This document shows positions 9,959 through 20,175 of a DNA stretch of 64,000 nucleotides, one piece after another. Made by a program: the position numbers and the translations under genes. Source of the DNA: Pseudomonas sp. CCI4.2 (lineage in GTDB: Bacteria > Pseudomonadota > Gammaproteobacteria > Pseudomonadales > Pseudomonadaceae); NCBI RefSeq assembly GCF_034350045.1, contig NZ_CP133781.1, positions 4,948,501 to 5,012,500 of the forward strand. The letters run 5' to 3'. The stretch's first letter is position 1, and every line of letters starts with the position of its first letter. The notes beneath the pieces were generated by a model, which was not told the origin of the DNA, did not search any database, and saw only the letters and a program-made list of their open reading frames with translations.

Positions 9959-10567
9959 ATGCTGAAACTGACGCCACGCCAAGCCGAAATTCTGGGTTTC
10001 ATCAAACGCTGCCTTGAAGACCACGGCTATCCACCGACCCGTGCGGAAATCGCTCAGGAACTCGGCTTTAAATCGCCCAACGCAGCGGAAGAACACCTCA
10101 AGGCGCTAGCCCGCAAGGGCGCCATCGAGATGACCCCTGGTGCTTCCCGAGGCATTCGAATTCCGGGCTTTGAAGCCAAATCAGAAGAAAGCAGCCTGCC
10201 CATTATCGGTCGCGTCGCTGCTGGTGCCCCGATCCTTGCGCAGCAACATATTGAAGAGTCCTGCAACATCAACCCGGCCTTTTTCCACCCCGCTGCCGAC
10301 TATCTGTTACGCGTCCACGGCATGAGCATGAAAGACGTCGGCATTTTCGACGGTGATCTGATTGCCGTGCACACCTGCCGCGAAGCGCGTAACGGGCAGA
10401 TCGTGGTCGCTCGGATAGGCGACGAAGTAACGGTAAAACGTTTCAAGCGAGAAGGCAGCAAGGTCTGGCTGATTGCCGAAAACCCTGATTTCGCCCCTAT
10501 CGAAGTGAACCTTAAAGATCAGGAGTTGGTGATCGAAGGTTTGAGCGTCGGCGTCATTCGCCGCTAA
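9959..10567 (+). CDS. lexA: SOS repressor LexA
   Basis: 202 residues, equal to E. coli LexA. The winged-helix DNA-binding domain covers residues 1-70. The self-cleavage site is Ala88-Gly89 in RVAAGAP. The catalytic dyad is Ser123 (GMSMKD) and Lys160 (EVTVKRF), each offset by four from E. coli numbering. RecA-stimulated autocleavage derepresses SOS genes. Two SOS boxes lie directly upstream and sulA begins 10 bp downstream with a strong AAGGAG site, so the two form one operon. Confidence 0.98.
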   Translation: MLKLTPRQAEILGFIKRCLEDHGYPPTRAEIAQELGFKSPNAAEEHLKALARKGAIEMTPGASRGIRIPGFEAKSEESSLPIIGRVAAGAPILAQQHIEESCNINPAFFHPAADYLLRVHGMSMKDVGIFDGDLIAVHTCREARNGQIVVARIGDEVTVKRFKREGSKVWLIAENPDFAPIEVNLKDQELVIEGLSVGVIRR

Positions 10568-10577
10568 AGGAGACGTT

Positions 10578-11051
10578 ATGCAGTTCCACCAAGCCCCACA
10601 GCATGCTCAATTACCACTGTTCGAGGCATTTATGGCACAGCCCATCGCCCCGCTGCTTACAGATGTGGTCGAAACGCCCTGGAATACAGCGCCAGAAGCT
10701 TTTAGTGAACTGTCGTTGCGCGGCGCGGCCGGGAACTGCCTCAACCTTTTGGCGCCCATTCTGCGGGAATTGAGTCAGGATCAGGATGCGCGATGGCTAA
10801 CGCTGATTGCACCCCCGTCTAGCCTGACTCAGGCCTGGCTGCGTGACGCGGGGCTCAACCGAGAGCGGATTCTACTGCTTCAACCGCGTGGCATTCAAAG
10901 CGCACTGCAGTTGACGTGTGAAGCCCTGCGCTTGGGCCGCAGCCACACAGTGGTTAGCTGGATCAATCCGATCAATGGCGTGGGACGCCAACAACTGATC
11001 AGTGCGGCCAGGATCGGCGATGCGCAAAGTTTGAATATTCGACTGGGCTGA
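10578..11051 (+). CDS. sulA: SOS cell-division inhibitor SulA-like
   Basis: 157 residues. The central region (FSELSLRGAAGNCLNLLAPI...LTLIAPP...WLRDAGLNRERILLLQP) is the SulA/RecA-fold domain. SulA blocks FtsZ polymerisation during the SOS response, holding division until DNA is repaired. It starts 10 bp after lexA and therefore falls under the same tandem LexA boxes, as in PA3007-PA3008. A hairpin overlaps the stop codon (11045-11061). Confidence 0.9.
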   Translation: MQFHQAPQHAQLPLFEAFMAQPIAPLLTDVVETPWNTAPEAFSELSLRGAAGNCLNLLAPILRELSQDQDARWLTLIAPPSSLTQAWLRDAGLNRERILLLQPRGIQSALQLTCEALRLGRSHTVVSWINPINGVGRQQLISAARIGDAQSLNIRLG

Positions 11052-11061
11052 TTATCAGCCC
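11045..11061. terminator. Hairpin at the lexA-sulA operon end
   Basis: Perfect 7-bp stem GGGCTGA / TCAGCCC with a 3-nt loop, containing the sulA stop codon. There is no T run on either strand, so it is not a standard intrinsic terminator. It may only stabilise the mRNA 3' end. Confidence 0.35.
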
Positions 11062-11075
11062 GCAACTACCCGCGA

Positions 11076-11309
11076 TCAGTGGAGAATCCGCGGGCCATTG
11101 TGTTTATCGAGGTCACCTTCCGCGAGACGCCCGGCCATCTGCACGCCAACACTCAGCATCGCTTTAGCAATTTCTACGTGCTGTCCCTGCAAGAACGCTT
11201 TTGCATCTGCAGAAAAATCCAACGTAACCAAAGACCCTTCGTCCTCGGCGCGGCGCAACTCAATGCGACCGTCAGGCAACTCGACAATTTCTAAAAAAGA
11301 CGTTGGCAT
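11076..11309 (-). CDS. Conserved small Pseudomonas protein (PA3009-like)
   Basis: 77 residues, acidic, beginning MPTSFLEIVELPDGRIELRR. No signal peptide, membrane segment or catalytic motif is visible. Its place between sulA and the PA3010-like gene fits PA3009. Function unknown; the first half reads as a short beta-rich segment and the second as a helix. Confidence 0.7.
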   Translation of the reverse strand: MPTSFLEIVELPDGRIELRRAEDEGSLVTLDFSADAKAFLQGQHVEIAKAMLSVGVQMAGRLAEGDLDKHNGPRILH

Positions 11310-11378
11310 AACGACTGCTCCCCACGAAAGGGCGGCATTGTATCAGCCACTCGACTCAAGCCCTAGCCCATCGATCAC

Positions 11379-11900
11379 TCAGCATTCACTGAGCCCTTCG
11401 CGAAAACGAACCGTCAGACCCTTGAGCTGCTGACGCCAGTCTTCCATTTCCGTGCGAGTCAAGGCAGGAGCAGGCTCGTCACCTAGGCTGATGGCAATGA
11501 TAGACGGCTGAGTCACGTCACCCTTTGGCTTCTTCGGTGCCCGAGGCGGCTGGAACAGCGCGTTATACGCCGCCAACAACTGAGCCAGCCAGGTTTGCGA
11601 ATGCTGAGCCAGTTCGATCAGTTCTGCCATTTCAGGAATCGCAACGGCGCTCAACACCTCCTGCGTCAGCAACATTTCTGCCCGGGGTGCATTGGCCTGA
11701 GGCAAACGATAGAAACCGGCGATTTCATGGCAAAGGCCCAGCAAGGCGCCATACAAATGAAACAACGCACATTCGCGCTCGGACTGGATCAGCGCCTGTG
11801 CATTCATGGCGCGGCTGTCTTCAGCTTTGCCAAGCGCTTCCAGGGCGAGCCCAGCGAAATAGATTTTCTGGTTGGTGCGGGTATAAAGCTCATGGGCCAT
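11379..11900 (-). CDS. Conserved hypothetical protein (PA3010-like, DUF6586 type)
   Basis: 173 residues from ATG 11900 (MAHELYTRTNQKIYF), which has GGAGAG at a good distance; a frame from 11915 adds only five residues. Mostly helical, cytoplasmic, with no catalytic motif. Position next to topA matches PA3010. I recall the family as a pseudomonad DUF of unknown role. Confidence 0.72.
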   Translation of the reverse strand: MAHELYTRTNQKIYFAGLALEALGKAEDSRAMNAQALIQSERECALFHLYGALLGLCHEIAGFYRLPQANAPRAEMLLTQEVLSAVAIPEMAELIELAQHSQTWLAQLLAAYNALFQPPRAPKKPKGDVTQPSIIAISLGDEPAPALTRTEMEDWRQQLKGLTVRFREGLSEC

Positions 11901-12058
11901 GGCGCGACTCTCCATAACAAACAGTTTTAGCCATCAAAAACAATTTTAGAACAGCTGGACTCAAAGCAAATCTGGCTCGCGCAATACGCATTATGCGTAC
12001 CGGGCGAGCCAGCATCCGACAACTGAAAGCACCCGACCCAACGGTCAGGCGCACATCA

Positions 12059-14671
12059 TCAACGTTTGTCTTCGACCTTCCAGGCCTTACCGTCGTAGAA
12101 CGCACGCCAGCCTGTCGGCTTGCCTTCCACTTCAGTCTGCACATATTGCTCTTTGGTTTTGCGGCTGTAACGTATCACCGCTGGGTGCCCGTCCGGATCC
12201 TTCTTCGGCGCGTCGCAGAGGAAGTGATACTTGGGGTCGATTTCGTCCCGGTGAGGAACAATCTCGATCACCAGTGGCGCACGGGTCTCGCGATTTTTCG
12301 GGAACTGACTGGCGGCCAGGAACAAACCTGAAGCACCGTCACGCAAGATATAGGTGTCGGTAACCTTCTCGCACTTTAGCTCAGGCATCTTCACCGGGTC
12401 CATTTTCGGCCCGGCCGCTTCACCGCTTTTCAGCAGTTTGCGGGTGTTTTTGCACTCGGGGTTGGTGCAGCCGAAGAACTTGCCGAAACGACCGGTCTTG
12501 AGCTGCATCTCGCTGCCGCACTTGTCACATTCCAGGCTCGGGCCTTCATAGCCCTTGATCCGGTAGGTGCCCTCTTCAACTTCATAACCCACGCAATCAG
12601 GGTTATTTCCGCAAATGTGCAGCTTGTGTTTCTCGTCCAGCAGGTAAGCGTCCATCGCCGTGCTGCAGATGTGGCAACGGTGCTTGCCACGCAATACACG
12701 GGATTCAGACTCGCCTTCATCGTCCTCGGCGATTTCATCGCCTGGCGTCAGATTGACCGTTGCCTTGCAGCGCTCTTTCGGCGGCAGGCTGTAACCGGAA
12801 CAACCGAGGAACACGCCGGTGGAGGCGGTACGGATTTGCATCGGGCGACCGCACACCTTACAGGCGATATCGGTCATCACCGGTTGGTTGGCGCGCATGC
12901 CGCTGTCGGCAGCCTCGGCCACTTCAAGTTTTTTCTTGAAGTCACCGTAGAACTCGTCGAGGACGTTTTTCCAGTCGCGCTGACCTTGAGCGACGTCATC
13001 GAGGTTCTCTTCCATGCCGGCGGTAAAACCGTAGTCCATGAGATTGGAAAAGCTTTCAGACAGGCGCCCGGTAACGATGTCGCCCATTTTTTCGGAATAG
13101 AAGCGGCGGTTATGCAGCGCCACGTAGCCTCGATCCTGAATAGTTGAAATGATCGCGGCGTAGGTCGATGGACGGCCAATTCCGCGTTTTTCCATTTCTT
13201 TGACCAAACTCGCTTCGGAGTAACGCGCAGGCGGCTTGGTGAAGTGCTGGGTCGGGTCAATCTTGTTGAGCTTGAGGTTGTCGCCCTGCCCCATGTCGGG
13301 CAACACATCGTCGTCGCCCGGCTTGGCCATCTGCGGCAGAACGCGGGTGTAACCGTCGAACTTGAGGATGCGGCCCTTGGCCCGCAACTCGAAGGTCCCA
13401 GCGGCGACACTGACGGTAGTCGACAGGTATTGCGCCGGAGGCATCTGGCAGGCAACGAATTGGCGCCAGATAAGCTCATAGAGGCGCTCAGCGTCACGCT
13501 CCATCCCCGTCAGCTTGCTAGGGTGGGTGTTGACGTCTGAAGGACGAATCGCTTCGTGAGCCTCTTGTGCGCCTTCTTTGCTGCTGTAGACGTTTGGCGC
13601 CTCCGGCAGGTATTTCTTGCCGAACTCGGTTTCGATGTAAGCGCGAGCCATGGTCACGGCATCGACCGACAGATTAGTCGAGTCGGTACGCATGTAGGTG
13701 ATGTAACCCGCTTCGTACAAGCGCTGGGCCATCATCATGGTTTTCTTCACGCCATAGCCCAGGCGGTTGCTGGCGGCCTGTTGCAATGTGGACGTGATGA
13801 ACGGCGCCGACGGTTTGCTGCTGGTCGGCTTATCTTCGCGCTTGACGATGCTGTAGCTGGAAGCCTTGAGCTTCTCCAGCGCGGCCATGGCGGTGGTTTC
13901 GTTCAGCGGTTTGAACGCTTCGCCGTTTTCACGAGCGACTTCGAAACGCACGTTTGCGCCCTTGGCGGTGCCGAGGTCTGCGTGGATTTCCCAATATTCT
14001 TCGGGGTTGAACGCGCGGATTTCCCGTTCGCGTTCCACCACCAGCTTCACCGCAACCGATTGAACGCGACCTGCCGACAGGCCACGGGCAACTTTCTGCC
14101 AGAGCAGCGGCGAGACCATGTAACCCACGACGCGGTCGAGGAATCGACGTGCTTGTTGCGCATTGACCCGATCAATATCCAATTCGCCCGGTTTAGAGAA
14201 GGCTTCCTGGATTGCTTTCTTGGTGATCTCGTTGAACACCACACGCTTGTAGCGGCTGTCATCACCACCGATGGCTTCGCGCAGGTGCCAGGCAATGGCT
14301 TCCCCCTCGCGATCCAAGTCGGTTGCGAGATAGATGATGTCAGCATCTTTGGCAAGCCGGCGCAGCTCTTCGATCACTTTCTCTTTACCAGGAAGGATCT
14401 CGTACTTGGCTTTCCAGCCGTGATCAGGATCGACACCCATCCGCGACACAAGCTGGCGCTTGGCCTTTTCTTTAGGTGTCAGGACAGGCCCCTCGCCCAC
14501 AGCAGCCTTGCCGCGCTTGGCAGCAGGCTCTTTGCTGGCGCTAGCCGAACCGCTGGTGGGCAAGTCTCGGATATGGCCGATACTCGACTTCACCACGTAC
14601 TGGTTACCCAAGTACTTGTTGATGGTCTTGGCCTTAGCCGGGGATTCCACGATGACCAGCGATTTGCCCAT
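12059..14671 (-). CDS. topA: DNA topoisomerase I
   Basis: 870 residues, full length. The TOPRIM domain begins MGKSLVIVESPAKAKTINKYLG and holds the acidic TDLDREGEAIAWH motif near residues 117-129. The catalytic Tyr326 lies in AGYITYMRTDS. C-terminal Cys4 zinc-ribbon repeats (CKVCGRPMQI..., CHICSTAMDA..., CDKCGSEMQLKTG...) precede a basic tail. The enzyme relaxes negative supercoils by type IA strand passage. A long opposite-strand frame covers its 5' part but is a shadow. Promoter DNA lies in the AT-rich stretch at 14672-14780. Confidence 0.98.
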   Translation of the reverse strand: MGKSLVIVESPAKAKTINKYLGNQYVVKSSIGHIRDLPTSGSASASKEPAAKRGKAAVGEGPVLTPKEKAKRQLVSRMGVDPDHGWKAKYEILPGKEKVIEELRRLAKDADIIYLATDLDREGEAIAWHLREAIGGDDSRYKRVVFNEITKKAIQEAFSKPGELDIDRVNAQQARRFLDRVVGYMVSPLLWQKVARGLSAGRVQSVAVKLVVEREREIRAFNPEEYWEIHADLGTAKGANVRFEVARENGEAFKPLNETTAMAALEKLKASSYSIVKREDKPTSSKPSAPFITSTLQQAASNRLGYGVKKTMMMAQRLYEAGYITYMRTDSTNLSVDAVTMARAYIETEFGKKYLPEAPNVYSSKEGAQEAHEAIRPSDVNTHPSKLTGMERDAERLYELIWRQFVACQMPPAQYLSTTVSVAAGTFELRAKGRILKFDGYTRVLPQMAKPGDDDVLPDMGQGDNLKLNKIDPTQHFTKPPARYSEASLVKEMEKRGIGRPSTYAAIISTIQDRGYVALHNRRFYSEKMGDIVTGRLSESFSNLMDYGFTAGMEENLDDVAQGQRDWKNVLDEFYGDFKKKLEVAEAADSGMRANQPVMTDIACKVCGRPMQIRTASTGVFLGCSGYSLPPKERCKATVNLTPGDEIAEDDEGESESRVLRGKHRCHICSTAMDAYLLDEKHKLHICGNNPDCVGYEVEEGTYRIKGYEGPSLECDKCGSEMQLKTGRFGKFFGCTNPECKNTRKLLKSGEAAGPKMDPVKMPELKCEKVTDTYILRDGASGLFLAASQFPKNRETRAPLVIEIVPHRDEIDPKYHFLCDAPKKDPDGHPAVIRYSRKTKEQYVQTEVEGKPTGWRAFYDGKAWKVEDKR

Positions 14672-14785
14672 GGATCAGAAAATTCCTGAATTTAGAAATG
14701 AAAGGCGCTTGGTGCCCTGTTGAGGCACCGCTATATATAGTGGCAATAAGGCGAGGTCAAGCACAGGCTATTGCGCGATCTCTAC

Positions 14786-15022
14786 TCAAGGCCTTGAAAA
14801 CAGGCTCGGTTCGGCTTGAACCAAAGCAAAGCGTGGCACCTGTTCGCCGTCAACTTCGACGGACTCCAGGAACATGCTCAAGGGACGTACCCAAAGGCCG
14901 TAATCGCCATAGAGCGCTTGATAGAACACCACTTCTTCTTCGGTTTCGGAGTTTCGGGCGATGCTGAATACGCGGTACTCAGGGCCCTTGTAATGGCGAT
15001 AGAGTCCAGGCTGTAACTGCAT
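14786..15022 (-). CDS. DUF1653 domain protein
   Basis: 78 residues, matching the whole DUF1653 family: PGLYRHYKGPEYRVFSIARNSETEEE near the start and YGDYGLWVRPLSMFLESVEVDG in the middle. It is a small cytoplasmic beta-barrel-like protein, corresponding to PA3012. Function unknown. It sits between topA and the fadBA terminator on the same strand. Confidence 0.85.
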   Translation of the reverse strand: MQLQPGLYRHYKGPEYRVFSIARNSETEEEVVFYQALYGDYGLWVRPLSMFLESVEVDGEQVPRFALVQAEPSLFSRP

Positions 15023-15106
15023 ACTGCGGCCCTCGAAAATGAAACTCGAAAATAAATTATTTTAAAATGCAACTTTTTGCAAAAAACCAGCTTTTTAGAA
15101 AAACAA

Positions 15107-15129
15107 AAGCCGGGGCACTTGGCCCCGGC
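15107..15129 (-). terminator. Rho-independent terminator of fadBA
   Basis: Read leftward, the stem AGCCGGGGC / GCCCCGGCT closes a short loop and is followed by TTTGTTTTT. It lies 19 bp beyond the fadA stop codon. Confidence 0.9.
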
Positions 15130-15147
15130 TTCCCATCTGAGGAACCG

Positions 15148-16323
15148 TTAAACGCGTTCGAAGACGGTGGCAATGCCCTGACCGAGGCCAATGCACATGG
15201 TAGCAACGCCAAGGTTCCCGCCATTCTGTTTCATGACGTTCAGTAACGTACCGGAGATACGAGCACCAGAACACCCAAATGGATGGCCAAGAGCGATAGC
15301 GCCGCCGTGCAGGTTAACCTTCTCGTTCATCTTGTCGAGCACTTTCAAATCTTTCAGCACTGGCAGGGCCTGTGCGGCGAAAGCTTCGTTAAGCTCGAAG
15401 AAGTCGATATCAGTAATATTAAGGCCTGCACGCTTCAAGGCTTTTTGGGTCGCTGGCACCGGACCATAGCCCATGATTGCAGGGTCCACACCGGCCACCG
15501 CCATCGAGCGAATCACCGCCATAGGCTGAATACCGAGGTCGTGAGCACGCTGTGCCGACATGACAATCATGCACGATGCACCGTCGGTGATTTGCGAGGA
15601 GGTGCCCGCCGTTACCGTACCGCCTTTAGGGTTGAAGGCCGGTTTCAAGGCGGCCAGGCTTTCCAATGTTGTATCCGGACGAATGGTTTCGTCGTAGTCG
15701 AACATTTTCAGGAAGCCATTCTCGTCATACCCGTGCATCGGGATAATTTCGTCTTTGAACTTACCTTCGATCGTTGCCTTGTAGGCCAACTGATGCGAAC
15801 GCAGACCAAAAGCATCCTGGGCTTCGCGGGTGATGCCGTGCATTTTACCGAGCATCTCTGCAGTCAGCCCCATCATCCCCGACGCCTTGGCAGCGTACAG
15901 CGACATGTGCGGGTTCGGATCTACACCGTGCATCATGCTGACGTGGCCCATGTGTTCGACACCGCCGACCACGAACACATCGCCGTTACCGGTCATGATC
16001 GCTTGCGCGGCAGTGTGCAGCGCACTCATGGACGAACCACACAGGCGGCTGACCGTCTGCGCAGCGGCGGTGTGCGGAATCTGAGTCAGCAGTGACGTCA
16101 TGCGGGCGATGTTCCAGCCCTGTTCCAGGGTCTGGTTTACACAACCCCAGATCACGTCTTCAACTTCCGCAGGGTCAACCTTGACGTTGCGCTCCAGCAA
16201 TTTGCTGATCAGGTGCGCGGACATATCTTCAGCGCGGGTATTACGGTGCATGCCACCCTTGGAGCGGCCCATCGGGGTGCGACCGAAGTCAACAATCACG
16301 ACGTCTCTCGGATTCAAGCTCAT
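15148..16323 (-). CDS. fadA: 3-ketoacyl-CoA thiolase FadA
   Basis: 391 residues, normal length. The nucleophile Cys95 lies in SRLCGSSMSALH. The C-terminal catalytic motifs NEAFAAQALP, GGAIALGHPFGCSGARI and MCIGLGQG are intact. FadA is the beta subunit of the alpha2beta2 fatty-acid oxidation complex and cleaves 3-ketoacyl-CoA to acetyl-CoA. It follows fadB by 24 bp in the same operon and ends at a strong terminator. It corresponds to PA3013 (foaB/fadA5), part of the PsrA regulon. Confidence 0.97.
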   Translation of the reverse strand: MSLNPRDVVIVDFGRTPMGRSKGGMHRNTRAEDMSAHLISKLLERNVKVDPAEVEDVIWGCVNQTLEQGWNIARMTSLLTQIPHTAAAQTVSRLCGSSMSALHTAAQAIMTGNGDVFVVGGVEHMGHVSMMHGVDPNPHMSLYAAKASGMMGLTAEMLGKMHGITREAQDAFGLRSHQLAYKATIEGKFKDEIIPMHGYDENGFLKMFDYDETIRPDTTLESLAALKPAFNPKGGTVTAGTSSQITDGASCMIVMSAQRAHDLGIQPMAVIRSMAVAGVDPAIMGYGPVPATQKALKRAGLNITDIDFFELNEAFAAQALPVLKDLKVLDKMNEKVNLHGGAIALGHPFGCSGARISGTLLNVMKQNGGNLGVATMCIGLGQGIATVFERV

Positions 16324-16347
16324 AAATTCCTCTCTGTCGTTGGGCGC

Positions 16348-18495
<2,148 letters not shown>

Positions 18496-18641
18496 CAACT
18501 GATCTCCACGATATGGAAGCTGAACAATACGCGCTGGACGCTAGAGGCTGACGTAAACACGGCTTACGCCGTTGCTACTACCAACCGCCTAGGCACACCC
18601 GCCGACGCGATACTCGGGATTCTGTAAGAGCTTTCTCGATG

Positions 18642-18668
18642 CAAACGCTCATTTCATACGCCCGTTTG
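18642..18668. promoter_or_regulatory. Probable PsrA operator pair upstream of fadBA
   Basis: CAAAC-GCTC-ATTTC (18642-18655) abuts CATAC-GCCC-GTTTG (18655-18668), sharing one base. Each half-match has one deviation from (G/C)AAAC-N4-GTTT(G/C). The layout, two 14-mers with a one-base overlap, is the same as at the psrA promoter. PsrA repression of fadBA5 is established in P. aeruginosa. Confidence 0.7.
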
Positions 18669-18929
18669 ATTTGGGTGTGGACACCATCACGGAAATCCTG
18701 GCAATTGTCAATTCCGCAAAATGCCGGTGAATGCAGCGAAATATCGACACGCCAGTAACCAACGCCACATCAGCCGCAGGTTTGATACGGAACGGATGTA
18801 GGAATATTCGCTGGAATAATAATTCGCAGACTCACGCGACTGCCGCACCCAATCGGGGCAATTCAACCGGGCACGGATAAAAAAGAGGCACTATCGCGAC
18901 AAACCCCGCAGGAAGGTCTACATTCAGCG

Positions 18930-19067
18930 CACTGACGAATCAGCCCTATGAAAACGGGCTTCAGGTTCGTGACGACAAGTCCGCCCCCGCGTTGCGCAAG
19001 GGGTCGCTGCAGATTATCCGGCCTGCCTGGCCAACCCTGGCCCGATGTTGTTGTCGGGCTTTTTATT
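18930..19067 (+). ncRNA. Candidate free-standing small RNA
   Basis: No protein gene reads rightward here, yet a complete intrinsic terminator is present: GCCCGA (19040-19045), 8-nt loop, TCGGGC (19054-19059), then five T. Upstream is an imperfect stem pairing ACGAA/TTCGT and AGCCC/GGGCT (18935-18970), then a CCCC...GGGG hairpin near 18985-19002. CTACATT at 18918-18924 resembles a sigma-70/sigma-S -10 element and would place the 5' end near 18930, giving ~138 nt. It is divergent from fadB. The size and shape recall stress-regulated Pseudomonas sRNAs such as RgsA/P16, but I cannot confirm a family from memory. Confidence 0.55.
19040..19067 (+). terminator. Intrinsic terminator of the candidate sRNA
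   Basis: 6-bp GC-rich stem (GCCCGA / TCGGGC) with an 8-nt loop and TTTTTATT. It points rightward, with no upstream coding sequence on that strand. Confidence 0.8.
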
Positions 19068-19099
19068 GCCTGCCTTTCGCTGAAAGCGTATTCGTGGCG

Positions 19100-19537
19100 T
19101 TAAGCCAACGCTCTGAGCGCCGCAGAAATTCGCTGCAATATTTCGGGCTCGCCGCGCTCAGCCCAATACAGGGAAATGAGCTGTTGGCCCGCTTCGACCT
19201 TGAAAACGTCGGAGGGCAGCAGACAAAACTGCGCCATCAATGATGCGTTGTCACAGGGTTCGCGCCATTGATTTAGCCAGACGCCCGGCTCGGCTTGCCA
19301 GTAAACCCAGCACGCCGGCTCTTTGCGGCTGCGCGGTAGGTGATATTGCGCACAAGGGCTGGGCGGTTCAGTAGGCAGCCAATGCGGCCAATCTTGAGGC
19401 GCGAGCTGCATCCCCAAACCGATACGACGCGCCTCCATGCGCAAGGCCATTCTTCCACTTTGCCGGCGTGAAGGTCGCAACCAAGCTAAAGGGCTCAAAA
19501 TCAGCGCAAGTATTGACAGCACTATCCAGACCGTCAT
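19100..19537 (-). CDS. Conserved membrane-anchored hypothetical protein (PA3015-like)
   Basis: 145 residues with one N-terminal membrane segment (about residues 2-20, VWIVLSILALILSPLAWL), then a basic stretch and a probable periplasmic or cytoplasmic domain rich in Trp (WPHWLP, CWVYWQAEPGVWLNQW). No catalytic motif is recognised. It lies between the candidate sRNA and usp, matching the PA3015 position. Function unknown. Confidence 0.7.
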   Translation of the reverse strand: MTVWIVLSILALILSPLAWLRPSRRQSGRMALRMEARRIGLGMQLAPQDWPHWLPTEPPSPCAQYHLPRSRKEPACWVYWQAEPGVWLNQWREPCDNASLMAQFCLLPSDVFKVEAGQQLISLYWAERGEPEILQRISAALRALA

Positions 19538-19634
19538 AGTTCTTTCCCAGAAATAACCATCATTTAATAGCGCACATGGTTGTGCGCGAAAGAGCCATAC
19601 TCAAGGCTATCGTAATCCTCAAGGGGTACTCCTC

Positions 19635-20075
19635 ATGCCGTACGAACATATCTTGGTCGCTATCGACCTTACTGAAGAGTGCGATCCCGTTATTCGCCGA
19701 GCGCGTGAATTGGCGGTCAGCAACCACGCCAAGCTCTCACTGGTGCACATCGTTGAGCCCATGGCGATGGCGTTTGGCGGCGACGTGCCCATGGACCTGT
19801 CGCAACTGCAGCAACAGCAATTTGATCAAGCCAAAGAAAAGCTCGAAGCCTTGAAATTGAAGTATCCGGAAGTGAGCATCGGCGACGCCCATCTGACTTA
19901 CGGCCAGCCTCGTCAGGAAATTCATCAGCTGGCCAAAGCGCAAAACTGCGATTTGATCGTTGTCGGCAGCCATGGCCGGCACGGCCTGGCCTTGCTGCTG
20001 GGCTCCACGGCTAACGACGTTCTTCACGGCGCGCCATGCGACGTACTGGCTGTGCGCTTGAAAGTGCAGAGCTGA
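19635..20075 (+). CDS. Universal stress protein, UspA family
   Basis: 146 residues. The beta1 strand ends in Asp (HILVAIDLTEECDPV). The ATP-binding loop G-2x-G-9x-G(S/T) is present as GSHGRHGLALLLGST near residues 116-130. Usp proteins bind ATP and aid survival under starvation or low oxygen; the biochemical task is not settled. It corresponds to PA3017. It has its own strong Shine-Dalgarno (AAGGGG) and is followed by an intergenic repeat. Confidence 0.93.
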   Translation: MPYEHILVAIDLTEECDPVIRRARELAVSNHAKLSLVHIVEPMAMAFGGDVPMDLSQLQQQQFDQAKEKLEALKLKYPEVSIGDAHLTYGQPRQEIHQLAKAQNCDLIVVGSHGRHGLALLLGSTANDVLHGAPCDVLAVRLKVQS

Positions 20076-20081
20076 CAAATC

Positions 20082-20166
20082 TGTAGAAGCCAGCTTGTTA
20101 GCGAGGCGGTATAGGCGGTGTGTCTGGCACACCGCGTAATCTTTCGCCAACACGCTGGCCGCTACA
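20082..20166. repeat. Intergenic inverted repeat, TGTAGGAGCCAAC family
   Basis: Arms TGTAGAAGCCAGCTTGTTAG at the left and the inverse CGCCAACACGCTGGCCGCTACA at the right, around a central GGTGTGTCTGGCACACC hairpin. It lies between the convergent usp and uup genes and may also stop transcription. Confidence 0.75.
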
Positions 20167-20175
20167 AATCAACGA

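Noticed and set aside
13556..14689. 377-residue rightward frame opposite topA
   Set aside because: Mirror frame of topA, rich in His, Phe and Val with no conserved motifs; topA is complete.
18992..19243. 83-residue rightward frame crossing the sRNA terminator
   Set aside because: It reads through a strong terminator and into an opposite gene; composition is not protein-like.
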